In this document: piece by piece, positions 22,940-32,577 of the stretch
Position numbering within the stretch: position 1 is the first letter of the stretch
Layout of the letters: every line of letters starts with the position of its first letter
Source of the DNA: Eutreptiella sp. 'Long Island Sound 2002'
Taxonomy: Eukaryota > Euglenozoa > Euglenophyceae > Eutreptiales > Eutreptiaceae
Assembly (NCBI GenBank): GCA_964036045.1
Contig: OZ038389.1
Span: 38,201,998 to 38,265,997, forward strand
Length of the DNA: 64,000 bases
Reading direction: 5' to 3'
The notes under the pieces: model-generated
Seen by the model: the letters and a program-made list of their open reading frames with translations, nothing else
The model's database searches: none
What the model was told of the DNA's origin: nothing
Program-made: the position numbers and the translations under genes

Positions 22940-23384
22940 TTTTTTTTTTTTTTTTTTTTTAAAATAAAACAAAATTATACACGACCCAACACACTCGCGT
23001 GCAGCAAGACCATGTTCGCTGCTGTGCCTTACATGTTACCCGTCGTTCTTGATGTTCTCGGCCTCGTTCTTGTGCGTGGCGTCGTGGAGCGTGTTGGTGT
23101 CCATTGCAAAGGGTTTACCGCGTTCCCCCAGGGCCGCCGCCTGAGCTGCAGGGCAAGGGGAGTGATGGGCACGAGGGTGGGGAGGGAGGTGCATGGAGAA
23201 TAAGAAGAAAAAGGCGGCAGGGCGCGACATGAGGGGTCGTGGCGAGTTATGAAAATTTTTTGAGTTTTACGCGCTGCTCGCGACGCGTTTTTCTTTGCGC
23301 CTATAGCGAGTTAGACGACGGCAAGGACGGCGTTGGGGTCGTACGAGCGTTACGGTGCTTACGGCGTTAACTATTCACCTATGT
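22940..23384 (-). pseudogene. Poly(A)-ended transcript-like retrocopy (5' part of chimera)
   Basis: On the minus strand the sequence ends in A21 (T-run 22940-22960 on plus) preceded by a U-rich, 3'-UTR-like stretch (TAATTTTGTTTTATTTT). Upstream is a small open frame, 23230 to 23036, of which the last part from ATG (MDTNTLHDATHKNEAENI...) could be a 22-residue product ending in TAA. I do not recognise the peptide. The poly(A) inside the insertion, rather than at its end, marks a separate reverse-transcribed RNA joined to the LINE piece. Confidence 0.5.
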
Positions 23385-23485
23385 GGGTGTTTTCCATGTT
23401 AGGAATACTCCCTGAGTGGTTCTGGGCTTTCTTGTTGACCTCACCATAGTCTACAACCAGACGTAGGGCAGTCGACCCTGGTTTG
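23385..23485. repeat. 101-bp target-site duplication, right copy
   Basis: This is the partner of 17402-17502, with one mismatch. The element-A RT reading frame is continuous into this copy from the right, so this is the original site and the left copy closes the other side of the insertion. Confidence 0.85.
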
Positions 23486-24815
23486 GCAACAAGGAAACAG
23501 GGACTGCAGTGATGGGGATGGTCCCCGTGCTTATACTCTTCAACGAGGCCAGCATCAATGCACTCCTGGATCTGGCGCTCGATTTCTTCAACCTGTTCCT
23601 GTGGAGCGGGATAGGGACGACGCCACACTCGCGTCTTTTCAACTTCTGGTTTCAATTTCAAGTCTATCTGGACCAGTTTTTTACAAGAAAGGAGAGGCGG
23701 CAAGGCGCCGAACACCTCCTCATAGGTTATCAGCAGTTTCTTCAGGCGGGGGTCAAGGTTAAGACTCTCGAGTTTCTGAAGGAAATCCTCCTCAGCATGG
23801 AGGTTGCTTTTTCCATGTTCTTTCTTTTTCCGCCGATCAGCAGTCTCGGCAGGCACAGAACCATCGTCCCACTCAGGGGGACATTGCTGCCCATAGTGCA
23901 GAGAATACACTAGAGGTATCTCAGGATCAGGCAGCGTATAGGACTCATCGTCCTCCTCAGACCGGATGGAGGATTCCCAGGTCTGTCTGAGGTATTGCAG
24001 CCGCTCTTGGCGCTCAATACCTTCGGCCTTCAGGTACAACAGCCGCCGGAGTTCTTGAGTGTCATGCTCAGACAATGGCATGTTATTAGCAGCAGGCCGT
24101 GCCAGAGCATCAGCACTCCGGGCCACGGGTTCACCTGTGTGCATAGGCTGCATGTGTAGCACTGGGGAAGCGGGTTCAGAGGTTGACTCTAGATCTACCT
24201 CCTCTAGCAACATCTGGGCTAGGAAGGCACTATGTTTTAGGTCAACACAGCTGGGATCAACAGAAGGAATAGTGCTGGCGATCTCAGACAGTTGGTCGTC
24301 AGCATCCTGTTTTACAGCTGCAGGTTCCAGATAGTCATCGGGAGACTCACACCCTGTAAGTGTGGCAGATAGGTGCTCGGGAGATCGATTTTTGAGATCA
24401 TAAAGGGTCAGGCCACGATTTTCGGCCATGACCTCTTTCAGTAGCACCTGGTCTAGGTCACACAGGGGTACAGGATTGAGAGATCCATCGACGATGGACA
24501 GGAAGCTGGCCCACTCAGGGGCCTGCATAGCTGTGTCTGAGTCCTCAGGCACATAGATGGGGCCGTCGGAGAGTTGCACTCTTCCCACGGTCATTCGATC
24601 TAGCATACGGCGCCAGTAAGCATGTTCACCGGAGCAGCCCCAGTCAGGGGTGCACATAACAACCCTTCCTCCCTCATAAGCGATTTTGGTTAGAACCTTC
24701 GCGAGCAGGGAGAAGGGAGGGTTAGCATACGCTAGGCCCATAGCTTTCCAGAAGAAACGGAAAGCATTGTTCAGTTGTTTCGAGCAGTACAACTGCACGA
24801 TGTGCTGTTGTTGGC
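23385..24815 (-). pseudogene. Chromovirus A Dam-like domain, linker and RT N-terminal part
   Basis: The frame is shifted by one against the protease. Its first ~90 residues contain LYCSKQLNN, then FRFFWKAMGLAYANPPFS, VLTKIAYEGGRVVMC, and YWRRMLDRM. The NPPF motif at 24712-24723, followed by a helix, a hydrophobic strand and a Trp-rich turn, is the pattern of phage-type Dam N6-adenine methylase motifs. DIRS/Ngaro retroelements carry a comparable domain, but after RNase H, not before RT. A ~200-residue acidic linker follows, then the RT entry region (RRPYPAPQEQVEEIERQI, HHCSPCFLVAKPGS). The RT is interrupted at 23385 by the insertion. Methylase activity is not shown: no SAM-binding motif is clear to me. 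Confidence 0.7.
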
Positions 24816-25319
24816 TCGGTTTACCTGAAGGGCCGCCAGTCCATTTTCAAGAACGTGACGGGCCAATTGGTAGTTTTCAGTACGATAGTTAGTCTTGGAT
24901 GCGTAGCGCAGCCCAGACTCTTTTCGTCCTGACAGCTCGTAAGGTACGGAGAATAGCCCACTGCCAAAGTCGCAGTGCAAAGAATAGGGGCACTGGAGGG
25001 ACAGGATTTTAACCTGGGAGTTTCTTCGTAGGAAGTCGGTGCCAATGACGATGTCAAAGGCGTCGGTGTCCAGCACTCTGCAGTGCTGGGTCACGGTTTC
25101 ATCGCCCAGACATATAGTCACATCGACCCCCCCCAAGGAATGGATGGTACGCCCATGCCCTACTCTTATGGCCACAGTCTTAGTTTTCTTGAAAGTCTTT
25201 AGCAGGCGCCGGGCCACTATGGAACGTGTTGCACCGGTGTCAAGCACCGCTCGAAAAGCCTGATCCCCGATTTTCACGAGGATCCAGAAAACCAAGTCCT
25301 CCTCTTCGGAGCCGCCCCC
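24771..25319 (-). CDS. Chromovirus A retropepsin-type protease
   Basis: The active site is FRAVLDTGATRSIV and the distal motif is FDIVIGTDFL, both standard for Ty3/gypsy aspartic proteases that cleave Gag-Pol. The frame is the same as that of the last part of gag, separated only by TAG at 25320-25322, which is followed by GGG. Element C has a stop at the same place. This arrangement suggests expression by stop-codon readthrough rather than by its own start. The open frame continues to a stop at 24771, overlapping the Dam-like frame by a few bases because of a frameshift. Confidence 0.85.
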   Translation of the reverse strand, partial: GGGSEEEDLVFWILVKIGDQAFRAVLDTGATRSIVARRLLKTFKKTKTVAIRVGHGRTIHSLGGVDVTICLGDETVTQHCRVLDTDAFDIVIGTDFLRRNSQVKILSLQCPYSLHCDFGSGLFSVPYELSGRKESGLRYASKTNYRTENYQLARHVLENGLAALQVNRANNSTSCSCTARNN

Positions 25320-27510
25320 CTACTCCTCATCAGGGAAATTGACATCCACCCCTGCAGCAATGAGGGACTTGGCCATCCAGGCCAATCGCCTCTTCTTGGA
25401 ATTATTCCACTCAGGGGTAGCGTTATCCCCTTGGGGACGCTTCTTGGGGTCACCTGCTGCAGGAGCGGGTGTAGCAGCAGGAGTGGGTGTAGCAGCGGGC
25501 GCTGATGAGCGCCTCTGGGGGTTAGGGGGTCCATTTTTGCCAGCCCCCTTGCCACCTCCTTTACCACCTTTATCTCCATTCGGGGGATTTCTGGCGGGCG
25601 TTTGGGTCTTCTGGCGTTCCGCCTCCTGACGCTTGAGTATGCTACTCTCGCGTTTCCTGATGTGGCATTCGTCCTCGTAGTGACGATGTTTGCCACAGTA
25701 ACCACAGGTGATGGTACACCTGAAATGGTCCTGATGGGTCACACGTTTCCCATCTTTGGTATGCTGCTGACGTTTCATCTGCAGCATACAGCCACTGCGG
25801 AGATCGCAGTCAGAGGCATGACAAGGTCCCCCCTTGTCATTGACAGGTTTGCAGTAGAACAGGGGGGGTGTACCTGCATCAGGTTTAACCTCATTCATGG
25901 CACGTAGGTTACCCCTCCCTTTACCACCTCCCTGGTTGGTGTTAGTGAGATTTTTAGGCCCTTTCCCTTCGCCACGCTCGGGGGTAGGGGTACCACCTCG
26001 ACCCAAGGGCTTCTTGAGGAATTTCTCCATGTGGGCGTCATTCTCTCTCTCAAGAGCTAGCTCAATCAAGAGGTCCACCAGTTCATCGTACGAGTGGGTC
26101 CTGCTGAGCGGCAATCATCCCACGTAAGTTGGGGGATCTTACTCATGAGCCACAGGTGGGGCTCAGTGGCTCCGTAGGAGCCCACGTTCATCCTCGAAAA
26201 CAGGTACTCCAAGTCGCACACATATTCAGAAATTCGCGCAGCGGATGGAAACTCAGGGAGCATAGGTAGCTCCTCGATCTGTGTGCGTTCGCTGAGGTCA
26301 GTCTCATAGACTGGGAATGTTTTCTCCAACCTCAGGAGTACCTCTGCCCAGGTAGAACAGGTTTTCACAATCTGTTTCACCTTTTTTTGCAAAAATTTCT
26401 TTTTGCATGAGCGTTTCAGCAGTGAGCATTTGGTGGCCACATCCACATGGGATTGGCCACTCAGCAAAAGGAACTCTGCAAATTCTTCTGCCCATTCAGT
26501 CAGATTTTTGGGGTCGAACTCCGGCAGTTCCAGCTGGATGTTCGCCTGGGCAATAGGTCTGCCCGTCTTCCCACCCCCCGGAGTCAGGCCTGAAGGCGAC
26601 ACGCCGGCAAGAGGTGCCAGGGCTGACAGCCTTCTTTTCTCAATCTCTGTGACAGGCACGTCCTGTAGTTCAGCCATGGGCACAGTCCTGGCACGGGGGT
26701 GAAAGGGGCTGGGGCAGGTGGCCTTAGGCAACAGCCTTGAGACCCTTGATCTCTTAAGATCTTTGGGAGGGTACCCAGTCCTGGAGAGATAGAGGGCAGC
26801 TCTGGCTTGGGTAGGTGTTCTGCAATACCCAGTTTAGCCTGTATGGCCTCCGATAGGGCCGTCACATCTGGATCTTCTGATCCAGACAGGAGTTTGGCCA
26901 ACAGTTCGGCCGTATGATCCAGGGCACCGTAGGTTGGCCTTGGATGATGTTGTTCCTCAACTCGAGTCGGGCCCACTTTGGGAGCCCTTGGGGTTGGACA
27001 ACATGCTCTTGGATACTCAGGTCTTGGTCGTCTTGGCAGGAATGCAGTCTCGGCTCTGTCGGATGGCGGGCCAGAGTGCGTGTAGGACCCTAGGTCTGTA
27101 CGTGGTCTGGATCCATGTACTGCCAATGGCTCCTCTCCATCTTCTCCACGAATGGATTTGTAGTACTCCTCATGGAGGAGGTATTCATCCATTTTCTTCC
27201 TCAGTTCCTCATACTCCTCAGGGCCTTCAATCGCTGTTGAGGATGGAGCCGGACTGTTGGATCTGGATACTGAGGCTGCTACAAGTCTGTGGAGATGACT
27301 GAAGCTGTCTCCACCGTTGGCCGCTAAGGCCTCGGTGGTAAGGCCTTTATTTTCTTCCGCCCTTCTGCGTTCTGGATCTCCTTGGGACCCAGATGCGCCA
27401 CTGAGATGTTGTGGAGCTCGGTAAGGCGGTTCACTCATAGGGTGGGCCATGCTGCCCATTTGCACTTGGACAGTTCAGATGGGCCAGGTCCTGACGCTTG
27501 GCGTGGACAT
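25320..27510 (-). pseudogene. Chromovirus A gag (two frameshifts, one early stop)
   Basis: The likely start is ATG at 27510 (MSTPSV...), matched by the relic at 57430, but an in-frame TGA follows after 11 codons where the relic has CGG. The N-terminal part is Pro/Ser-rich. The frame shifts at about 26700-26740 and again at about 26095-26110. The middle part is a retrotransposon-gag capsid-like domain (LPEFDPKNLTEWAEEFAEF). The end has an intact CCHC knuckle (CGYCGKHRHYEDEC, C-x2-C-x4-H-x4-C) after an extra Cys-rich patch, then a Lys/Gly-rich tail ending PDEE before TAG. It would form the particle and bind RNA. Confidence 0.8.
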
Positions 27511-27582
27511 GATGAACTTGTTGTTGAGCTTTGTGTGCTGCACTTCTTCTCAGGGTCGGTTCAAAAGGTCACAAGGGACTGT

Positions 27583-27593
27583 CTCTGCTACCA
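27583..27593 (-). promoter_or_regulatory. Chromovirus A primer-binding site (iMet tRNA type)
   Basis: On the minus strand TGGTAGCAGAG follows the 5' LTR, its first T being the last LTR base. It is complementary to the 3' end of eukaryotic initiator methionine tRNA (CUCUGCUACCA). The relic A element has the same site at about 57351-57362, slightly mutated. Confidence 0.75.
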
Positions 27594-28301
27594 GAAAGAT
27601 GTCCTTGATTTATGCCCTAGATATTTTGATGAAATCCTGCAGGTTTTGTAGTTGAAAACCCAAACCAAAGCATGAAGTAGAGCAAGAACAGGATGTGGAT
27701 CGAATCAATGATTGGTTTTGGAATCCAGTGTAACACAGAAAGGCTGCAGATAGAAAAAGCAGGTTTATACACAAAGATTCAATCACAAATGGAAAATACA
27801 AAAGATTTTATATGAGAATTGGTCTGACTCTTGCCTCAGAGATAGCATTAGGCACTTCATGTGCACTCTTGTGGGTGTAATGGTGCTGGTTAGGAATGTG
27901 GGGCATAGATGTCAGGACCACACAGAAAAGGACTTGGCCAAGCAACTGAATTCAGAAACAGTTACAAAGTAGGACCAGAATAAGTGGTAGAAACAATTGA
28001 GTATAGGGGTCTTGGGGTGGGAGACCACTAGGCTTAACCTCCAAGGCCTAAAGCATGAAATGCCTGTTTTATTTCGGTATATCCTCCATGAAGGAAGGTA
28101 CCTCCGCTCAGTTGAGTGGTAGGGGTGAACTTTATGGAGGCTAGGGTCACAACCCTAGTTACTTTGAGAAAGTGTACTTTAGGCATCCAAAAAAGAGATA
28201 AAAACACTTAGGTTTGTCTTAGCATCAACAAAAGGGTTTGAAGGGGGGCTTGGCCTGGATCAAGCCCTCCAAGAAAGACATGGCAGTGACTTTTTCTTAC
28301 T
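27593..28301 (-). repeat. Chromovirus A 5' LTR
   Basis: This is a direct repeat of 11176-11885, 709 bp, with AG...CT termini in element orientation. It is followed by the primer site and flanked by the TSD GCAGC at 28302-28306. Confidence 0.9.
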
Positions 28302-28306
28302 GCAGC

Positions 28307-28456
28307 CCTCTGTGTTACACTGGATTTCAAACTATTCATTGATTCGATCCACATCCTGTTTTTGCTCTACTTGCTGCTTTGGTTTTGGGATTTCAACATC
28401 AAAAACCTGCAGGATTTCATCAAAATCTATAGGGCACTAATCAAGGACATCTTTCT
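28307..28456 (+). mobile_element. Relic family-A LTR, right part
   Basis: This continues the plus-strand LTR interrupted at 11175 and ends GGACATCTTTCT at 28456, the expected LTR end. Together with 10905-11175 it forms an older LTR opposite in orientation to element A. Confidence 0.8.
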
Positions 28457-29319
28457 CAAAGCATTGAAGTGGGGTCAAGAATCATGGATCCGGGGTTTGT
28501 ACAAGTTGGCCTTTGTGGAAGAAGGGCATGTTCACAGTGGGCATGTGGGCTTTTCTTTGCCTCTGAACAAAGCATTGAAGTGGGGTCAAGAAGCAGGGAT
28601 TTTCGGTTTGTCCGATACACCTAAATCCGTCAAACGACGGCCTGGAATTTTATTCAGGGTACAAACCTGTCCAGAATCTCCATGTGCATGAAATGCACAT
28701 TTTTACGCATTTTTCTTTCGTCACAAGAACTTTAAAATCCGTGGATTCACAAGCAGAGAAAAGCGGCGCGCCGGTGCGCTTTCTAATTGGGCGTCGGTAA
28801 AGACAGAGAAAATAAGATTATAACAGTATGTCACGTGATAATAAAGAAATGACGAAACACACATTAATTAATAAACGTAGAGATTCGACGCATGCTTCTA
28901 GGAGAATTCAAGAGACAAAAATTCAAGAATTCAATAAAGATTCGCAGAGCAAGGTATACACATACAGGTTTTTGTTGCTTCGTATGCAGCATGCACATTG
29001 CTTGTCCCGTGTTCCCGTATACTAGCCGTGTAGTAGCGCAAACATAGAGTAGACGGATTGATTAGAAGATTGCACGATGATTAGAGGTGGGATTGGGGAG
29101 AAACAGATGGTCTTCGGCCAGGGGCTGGTTGTCACGGGAGGCTAACGGTCCTGTTCTGCGATGCAATGCGGGGCAACCGTGACAGCTGCTCTTACACACC
29201 AATCTTCCCTTTTTGTAGCACTGATTAGAACATACACACGAGTGCATATTCGCTGTGCTTCGATTTCTTATCCCCTTGTTCTCGCTCTCCAACGGTAAGT
29301 AAGGTGAGTAAGCCCAGGA
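28457..29319. other. Unassigned sequence with a fragment of family-A 3' region
   Basis: I see no gene. CAAAGCATTGAAGTGGGGTC occurs twice, about 112 bases apart (28457 and 28569). At about 29095-29200 the sequence matches 14420-14520 of the element-A 3' region in the same orientation (shared GCGATGCAATGCGGGGCAAC), and GGTGAGTAAG near 29302 matches 13033. It is therefore partly a relic of that region. Confidence 0.45.
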
Positions 29320-29594
29320 AGTAAGAAAAAGTGTATTTCCCTGCCAAAAGGTTAGCTTCAGTTGTTATAGAGAGGCCTAAAGGTATGTCACATTTTTGTC
29401 TTAGTATTGGCCTATCCAAAAGCTTTGACAAGACATTTTGACCTATAAAACCAAGCATTGAGCTTTGGATGTTGTGTGGACCCGGGACCCCCCAACTGAT
29501 TGGACTGATACACCATTTCCTGGGCTGGCTGAGGCGCCGACATTGATCTAGAGCGTATACATTTTTCTATATTTTCTGATGAATGCTTAGCTAT
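29320..29594 (+). mobile_element. Relic family-C LTR, left part (split by element B)
   Basis: It starts AGTAAGAAAAAGTG like the family-C LTR and shares TTGTCTTAGTATTGGCC and other blocks with the reverse complement of 43374-44159. It breaks at TTAGCTAT, where element B entered, and resumes at 42381 (CTATCCTAGTGG). It is more diverged than the two LTRs of element C. Confidence 0.75.
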
Positions 29595-29881
29595 TGTTGT
29601 GGTTTGTTTCTTGGGAACTCGACTGCAGTCCTGTGCCTCTTTGTTTCTCAAAATCCGAAATCCAAAATCCCACTCGACAAACCTCGCAGGATCTTTAGAC
29701 GGGGCACCAATAATAACACAATCTCGAAGACATAAACCCTGTTCAAAGATCGAAGTATCTTACAGCGCTCATTCACAGTTGGCATTCGATGCTTCTTTAT
29801 TTTTCACAGACTGTCAGCGCGATTGCGACTGCGACTTGTGATTCGCGCGCTGCTGCGCTGCTGCTGTTCGAAGCCATAACA
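29595..29881 (-). repeat. Chromovirus B 3' LTR
   Basis: This 287-bp direct repeat of 42094-42380 has TG...CA termini (minus strand TGTTATGG...CCACAACA). The minus strand just before it reads AACGGGGCGGTAG, a plausible polypurine tract. Confidence 0.92.
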
Positions 29882-29892
29882 CTACCGCCCCG

Positions 29893-30943
29893 TTGAGAGC
29901 GCCGGTACGAGCAGTTAGCACCAGTGACGCCGCACCTGGATGCCTTCCTGCACCGCGACCCGGCGGCTGGGACGTCGTGGGAGCGAGTGGTTCAGGAGGC
30001 CCGGTTATCCAAGGACGCCCTCAACGTGGCCACGTGGCTTCGGGCAGCCTGGACGATGGCGACAGCCCCAGACAACGTCTTTCACTGCCCGTTCTGCGAA
30101 CAGTCGTGTGCCGGATGGGGCCAGCACCTACTGGCAGCATGTGGCAAAGTGGCTCTGGCCGTACAAGCTGGCTTTCGTGCGCTGGTACTCGCGGCAGCGC
30201 CCGGTGCAACAGTGCCAGAGTGGGTGACCACCACGTGGGTAGGCCTATGGCGTCCCAGTGGTGACAGCCTGCACCTGGTCCTGCGAGCCGACCATGAGGT
30301 GACAGCGACATGGCCACCAGCGCGCCCCCACACAGTATACGTCACGTGGTCGGGGATGCTCATGGGCACATGCGCGGGAGCGTCACGCTGGCTTACGGCA
30401 GCTCGTCGAGACAGCCTGGCCAGCGTCTACCTGGAGGCACTGGCCACATATGCCCGGTCAGCCGCCTGGGATCTGTTCTGGACTACATCCAATGGTCCAG
30501 TGAGCGGGTGGACGCATGGGCTGTCGTGGCAACACGCCGCGTGCTTGTCCGCATTGCTGCACCTTTACGACCGCGCTGTCACAGCGCTGGCGGAGTCCCC
30601 AGGCCTGGGCGTGGCAGCCCTGGCAGAACCAGAGTTCCCTCTGGGTTCAGACGGGCAGCACTGTTCAGTGCTTGTCGTGATTGGTGGCGGACAGTCACCT
30701 GCCTGGGAAGGAGCCGCTGTACACCGCTGGAGCCTGGCGCGGCTGGACGCCCAGCCAGAACATGTGCATGTTAGTGTTGGAGACCGATTCTGGATGTCTG
30801 CGTTGGAAGGCACAGTGCCGCAGGGGCTGGCGGAGGCGCTAATAGCCCTGTCAGCAGTGGTGCCAGGCAGCTCCACAGTGGTCCGCGCCAGGGGAGACCC
30901 CGATGCCCCTCCCGGGGGTTCGGGCCCGGCAGCGTCGGAGTGA
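29893..30943 (+). CDS. Captured antisense ORF, copy 1 (zinc-finger protein, unknown; LINE-like tail)
   Basis: This open frame reads opposite to element B. From residue 54 it has HCPFCEQSCAGWGQHLLAAC, a Cys2-His-Cys pattern like the zinc motif near the C-terminus of many LINE ORF2 proteins, followed by ~280 residues I do not recognise. After the TGA comes a GC-rich untranslated-like stretch. The likeliest origin is the 3' end of a LINE ORF2 caught inside the retrotransposon, but that is an inference. The first ~53 residues are unique; from 30083 on the sequence is repeated at 31253. Confidence 0.5.
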
Positions 30944-31252
30944 TCCCGCGAGCGTCGAGAGCGGCGGCCCAGCCGTGTGGGCGCCACCCTCAGGGCGCGG
31001 TGGGGCTGCCCCGGGCCAGGAGAGGCTGGCCAAGGAGCGATGCAGGCGGTATGCGCCAAGTGCAGCAGGCTGATGTGTCGTGCAGTCGTCCTCTTTCTGG
31101 TGGCGGAGTGTGCTCAGACTACTCCGATGATTGCGCCGCTCCCGGGGGACCCAAATTTTTCAATTGACGGGTTCGTCGCGTTTTTCATGTCGGGAGAGTC
31201 CAACCCAACCCAACACAACCCCCCGTTGAGACCTCGAAGAGGTCTCACTCAC
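30083..31252 (+). repeat. 1,170-bp tandem duplication, unit 1
   Basis: CACTGCCCGTTCTGCGAAC occurs at 30083 and again at 31253, exactly 1,170 bases on, and both units end at GGTCTCACTCAC (the last containing a GACCTC...GAGGTC hairpin). The two units differ at only a handful of positions, for example GGCCTATGG against CGCCTATGG, so the duplication is recent. Confidence 0.9.
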
Positions 31253-32422
31253 CACTGCCCGTTCTGCGAACAGTCGTGTGCCGGATGGGGCCAGCACCTA
31301 CTGGCAGCATGTGGCAAAGTGGCTCTGGCCGTACAAGCTGGCTTTCGTGCGCTGGTACTCGCGGCAGCGCCCGGTGCAACAGTGCCAGAGTGGGTGACCA
31401 CCACGTGGGTACGCCTATGGCGTCCCAGTGGTGACAGCCTGCACCTGGTCCTGCGAGCCGACGATGAGGTTACAGCGACATGGCCACCAGCGCGCCCCCA
31501 CACAGTATACGTCACGTGGTCGGGGATGCTCATGGGCACATGCGCGGGAGCGTCACGCTGGCTTACGGCAGCTCGTCGAGACAGCCTGGCCAGCGTCTAC
31601 CTGGAGGCACTGGCCACATATGCCCGGTCAGCCGCCTGGGATCTGTTCTGGACTACATCCAATGGTCCAGTGAGCGGGTGGACGCATGGGCTGTCGTGGC
31701 AACACGCCGCGTGCTTGTCCGCATTGCTGCACCTTTACGACCGCGCTGTCACAGCGCTGGCGGAGTCCCCAGGCCTGGGCGTGGCAGCCCTGGCAGAACC
31801 AGAGTTCCCTCTGGGTTCAGACGGGCAGCACTGTTCAGTGCTTGTCGTGATTGGTGGCGGACAGTCGCCTGCCTGGGAAGGAGCCGCTGTACACCGCTGG
31901 AGCCTGGCGCGGCTGGACGCCCAGCCAGAACATGTGCATGTTAGTGTTGGAGACCGATTCTGGATGTCTGCGTTGGAAGGCACAGTGCCGCAGGGGCTGG
32001 CGGAGGCGCTAATAGCCCTGTCAGCAGTGGTGCCAGGCAGCTCCACAGTGGTCCGCGCCAGGGGAGACCCCGATGCCCCTCCCGGGGGTTCGGGCCCGGC
32101 AGCGTCGGAGTGATCCCGCGAGCGTCGAGAGCGGCGGCCCAGCCGTGTGGGCGCCACCCTCAGGGCGCGGTGGGGCTGCCCCGGGCCAGGAGAGGCTGGC
32201 CAAGGAGCGATGCAGGCGGTATGCGCCAAGTGCAGCAGGCTGATGTGTCCTGCAGTTGTCCTCTTTCTGGTGGCGGAGTGTGCTCAGACTACTCCGATGA
32301 TTGCGCCGCTCCCGGGGGACCCAAATTTTTCAATTGACGGGTTCGTCGCGTTTTTCAAGTCGGGAGAGTCCAACCCAACCCAACACAACCCCCCGTTGAG
32401 ACCTCGAAGAGGTCTCACTCAC
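31253..32422 (+). repeat. 1,170-bp tandem duplication, unit 2, with second ORF copy
   Basis: This is the second unit. It contains the same open frame (stop at 32113) but without the original N-terminus; the frame is open upstream through the tail of unit 1 to 30977, giving a different 80-residue N-terminal extension that is probably not real. After 32422 the sequence leaves the repeat (CTGGGCGGGGG). Confidence 0.85.
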
Positions 32423-32508
32423 CTGGGCGGGGGTCACAATGTCGAATACAAAGCAGCCCAGAGAAAAAAAAATTTTGGGCCTCGACATGTGTTGGCTACA
32501 GAAGCATA

Positions 32509-32577
32509 ACAGTGGACCAATCCTCGTCGAAACAGTGGACCAATTCTGGTCGAAACAATGGACCAATCCTGGTCGAA
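32509..32577. repeat. Three 23-bp tandem repeats
   Basis: ACAGTGGACCAATCCTCGTC and two near-identical units follow each other with a 23-base period. Each carries TCGAA, like much of element B. Their function is unknown. Confidence 0.8.

Larger units (their letters stand above)
17503..23384 (-). mobile_element. LINE-derived chimeric insertion in the RT gene of element A
   Basis: This 5,882-bp segment is bounded by the 101-bp duplication. On the minus strand it reads: a transcript-like piece ending in A21 (23384 to 22940), a T-free (plus strand A-free) low-complexity tract, ten 212-bp monomers of the LINE-alpha type, ~860 bp of GC-rich unique sequence, and a short tail of repeats (CTCAAAC)n at 17499-17524. 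It has no RT ORF, so it was mobilised by a LINE in trans or by an internally deleted copy. The order fits a template jump from a LINE RNA to a polyadenylated RNA during reverse transcription. Confidence 0.7.
11176..28301 (-). mobile_element. Chromovirus A (Ty3/gypsy LTR retrotransposon with chromodomain)
   Basis: Two ~710-bp direct repeats (11176-11885 and 27593-28301), about 97-98% alike by eye, bound the element. A five-base TSD GCAGC flanks it (11171-11175 and 28302-28306), and the empty site is preserved in a relic copy at ~57200. On the minus strand the order is LTR, primer site, gag, PR, Dam-like domain, RT, RNase H, IN, chromodomain, long 3' region, polypurine tract, LTR. Reading frames are broken at several points, and the RT gene is split by a 5.9-kb insertion (17503-23384). 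As it stands the copy is defective. Confidence 0.9.

Noticed and set aside
19699-22962. A 1,087-codon plus-strand open frame and several 200-900-codon ones beside it
   Set aside because: They run through 212-bp tandem monomers in all frames and then through a tract without adenine, where no plus-strand stop codon can occur. The composition explains them fully.
29062-29842. Small open frames of 60-80 codons on both strands, 28.8-29.9 kb
   Set aside because: They lie in LTR and relic sequence, overlap LTR boundaries and have no recognisable content.
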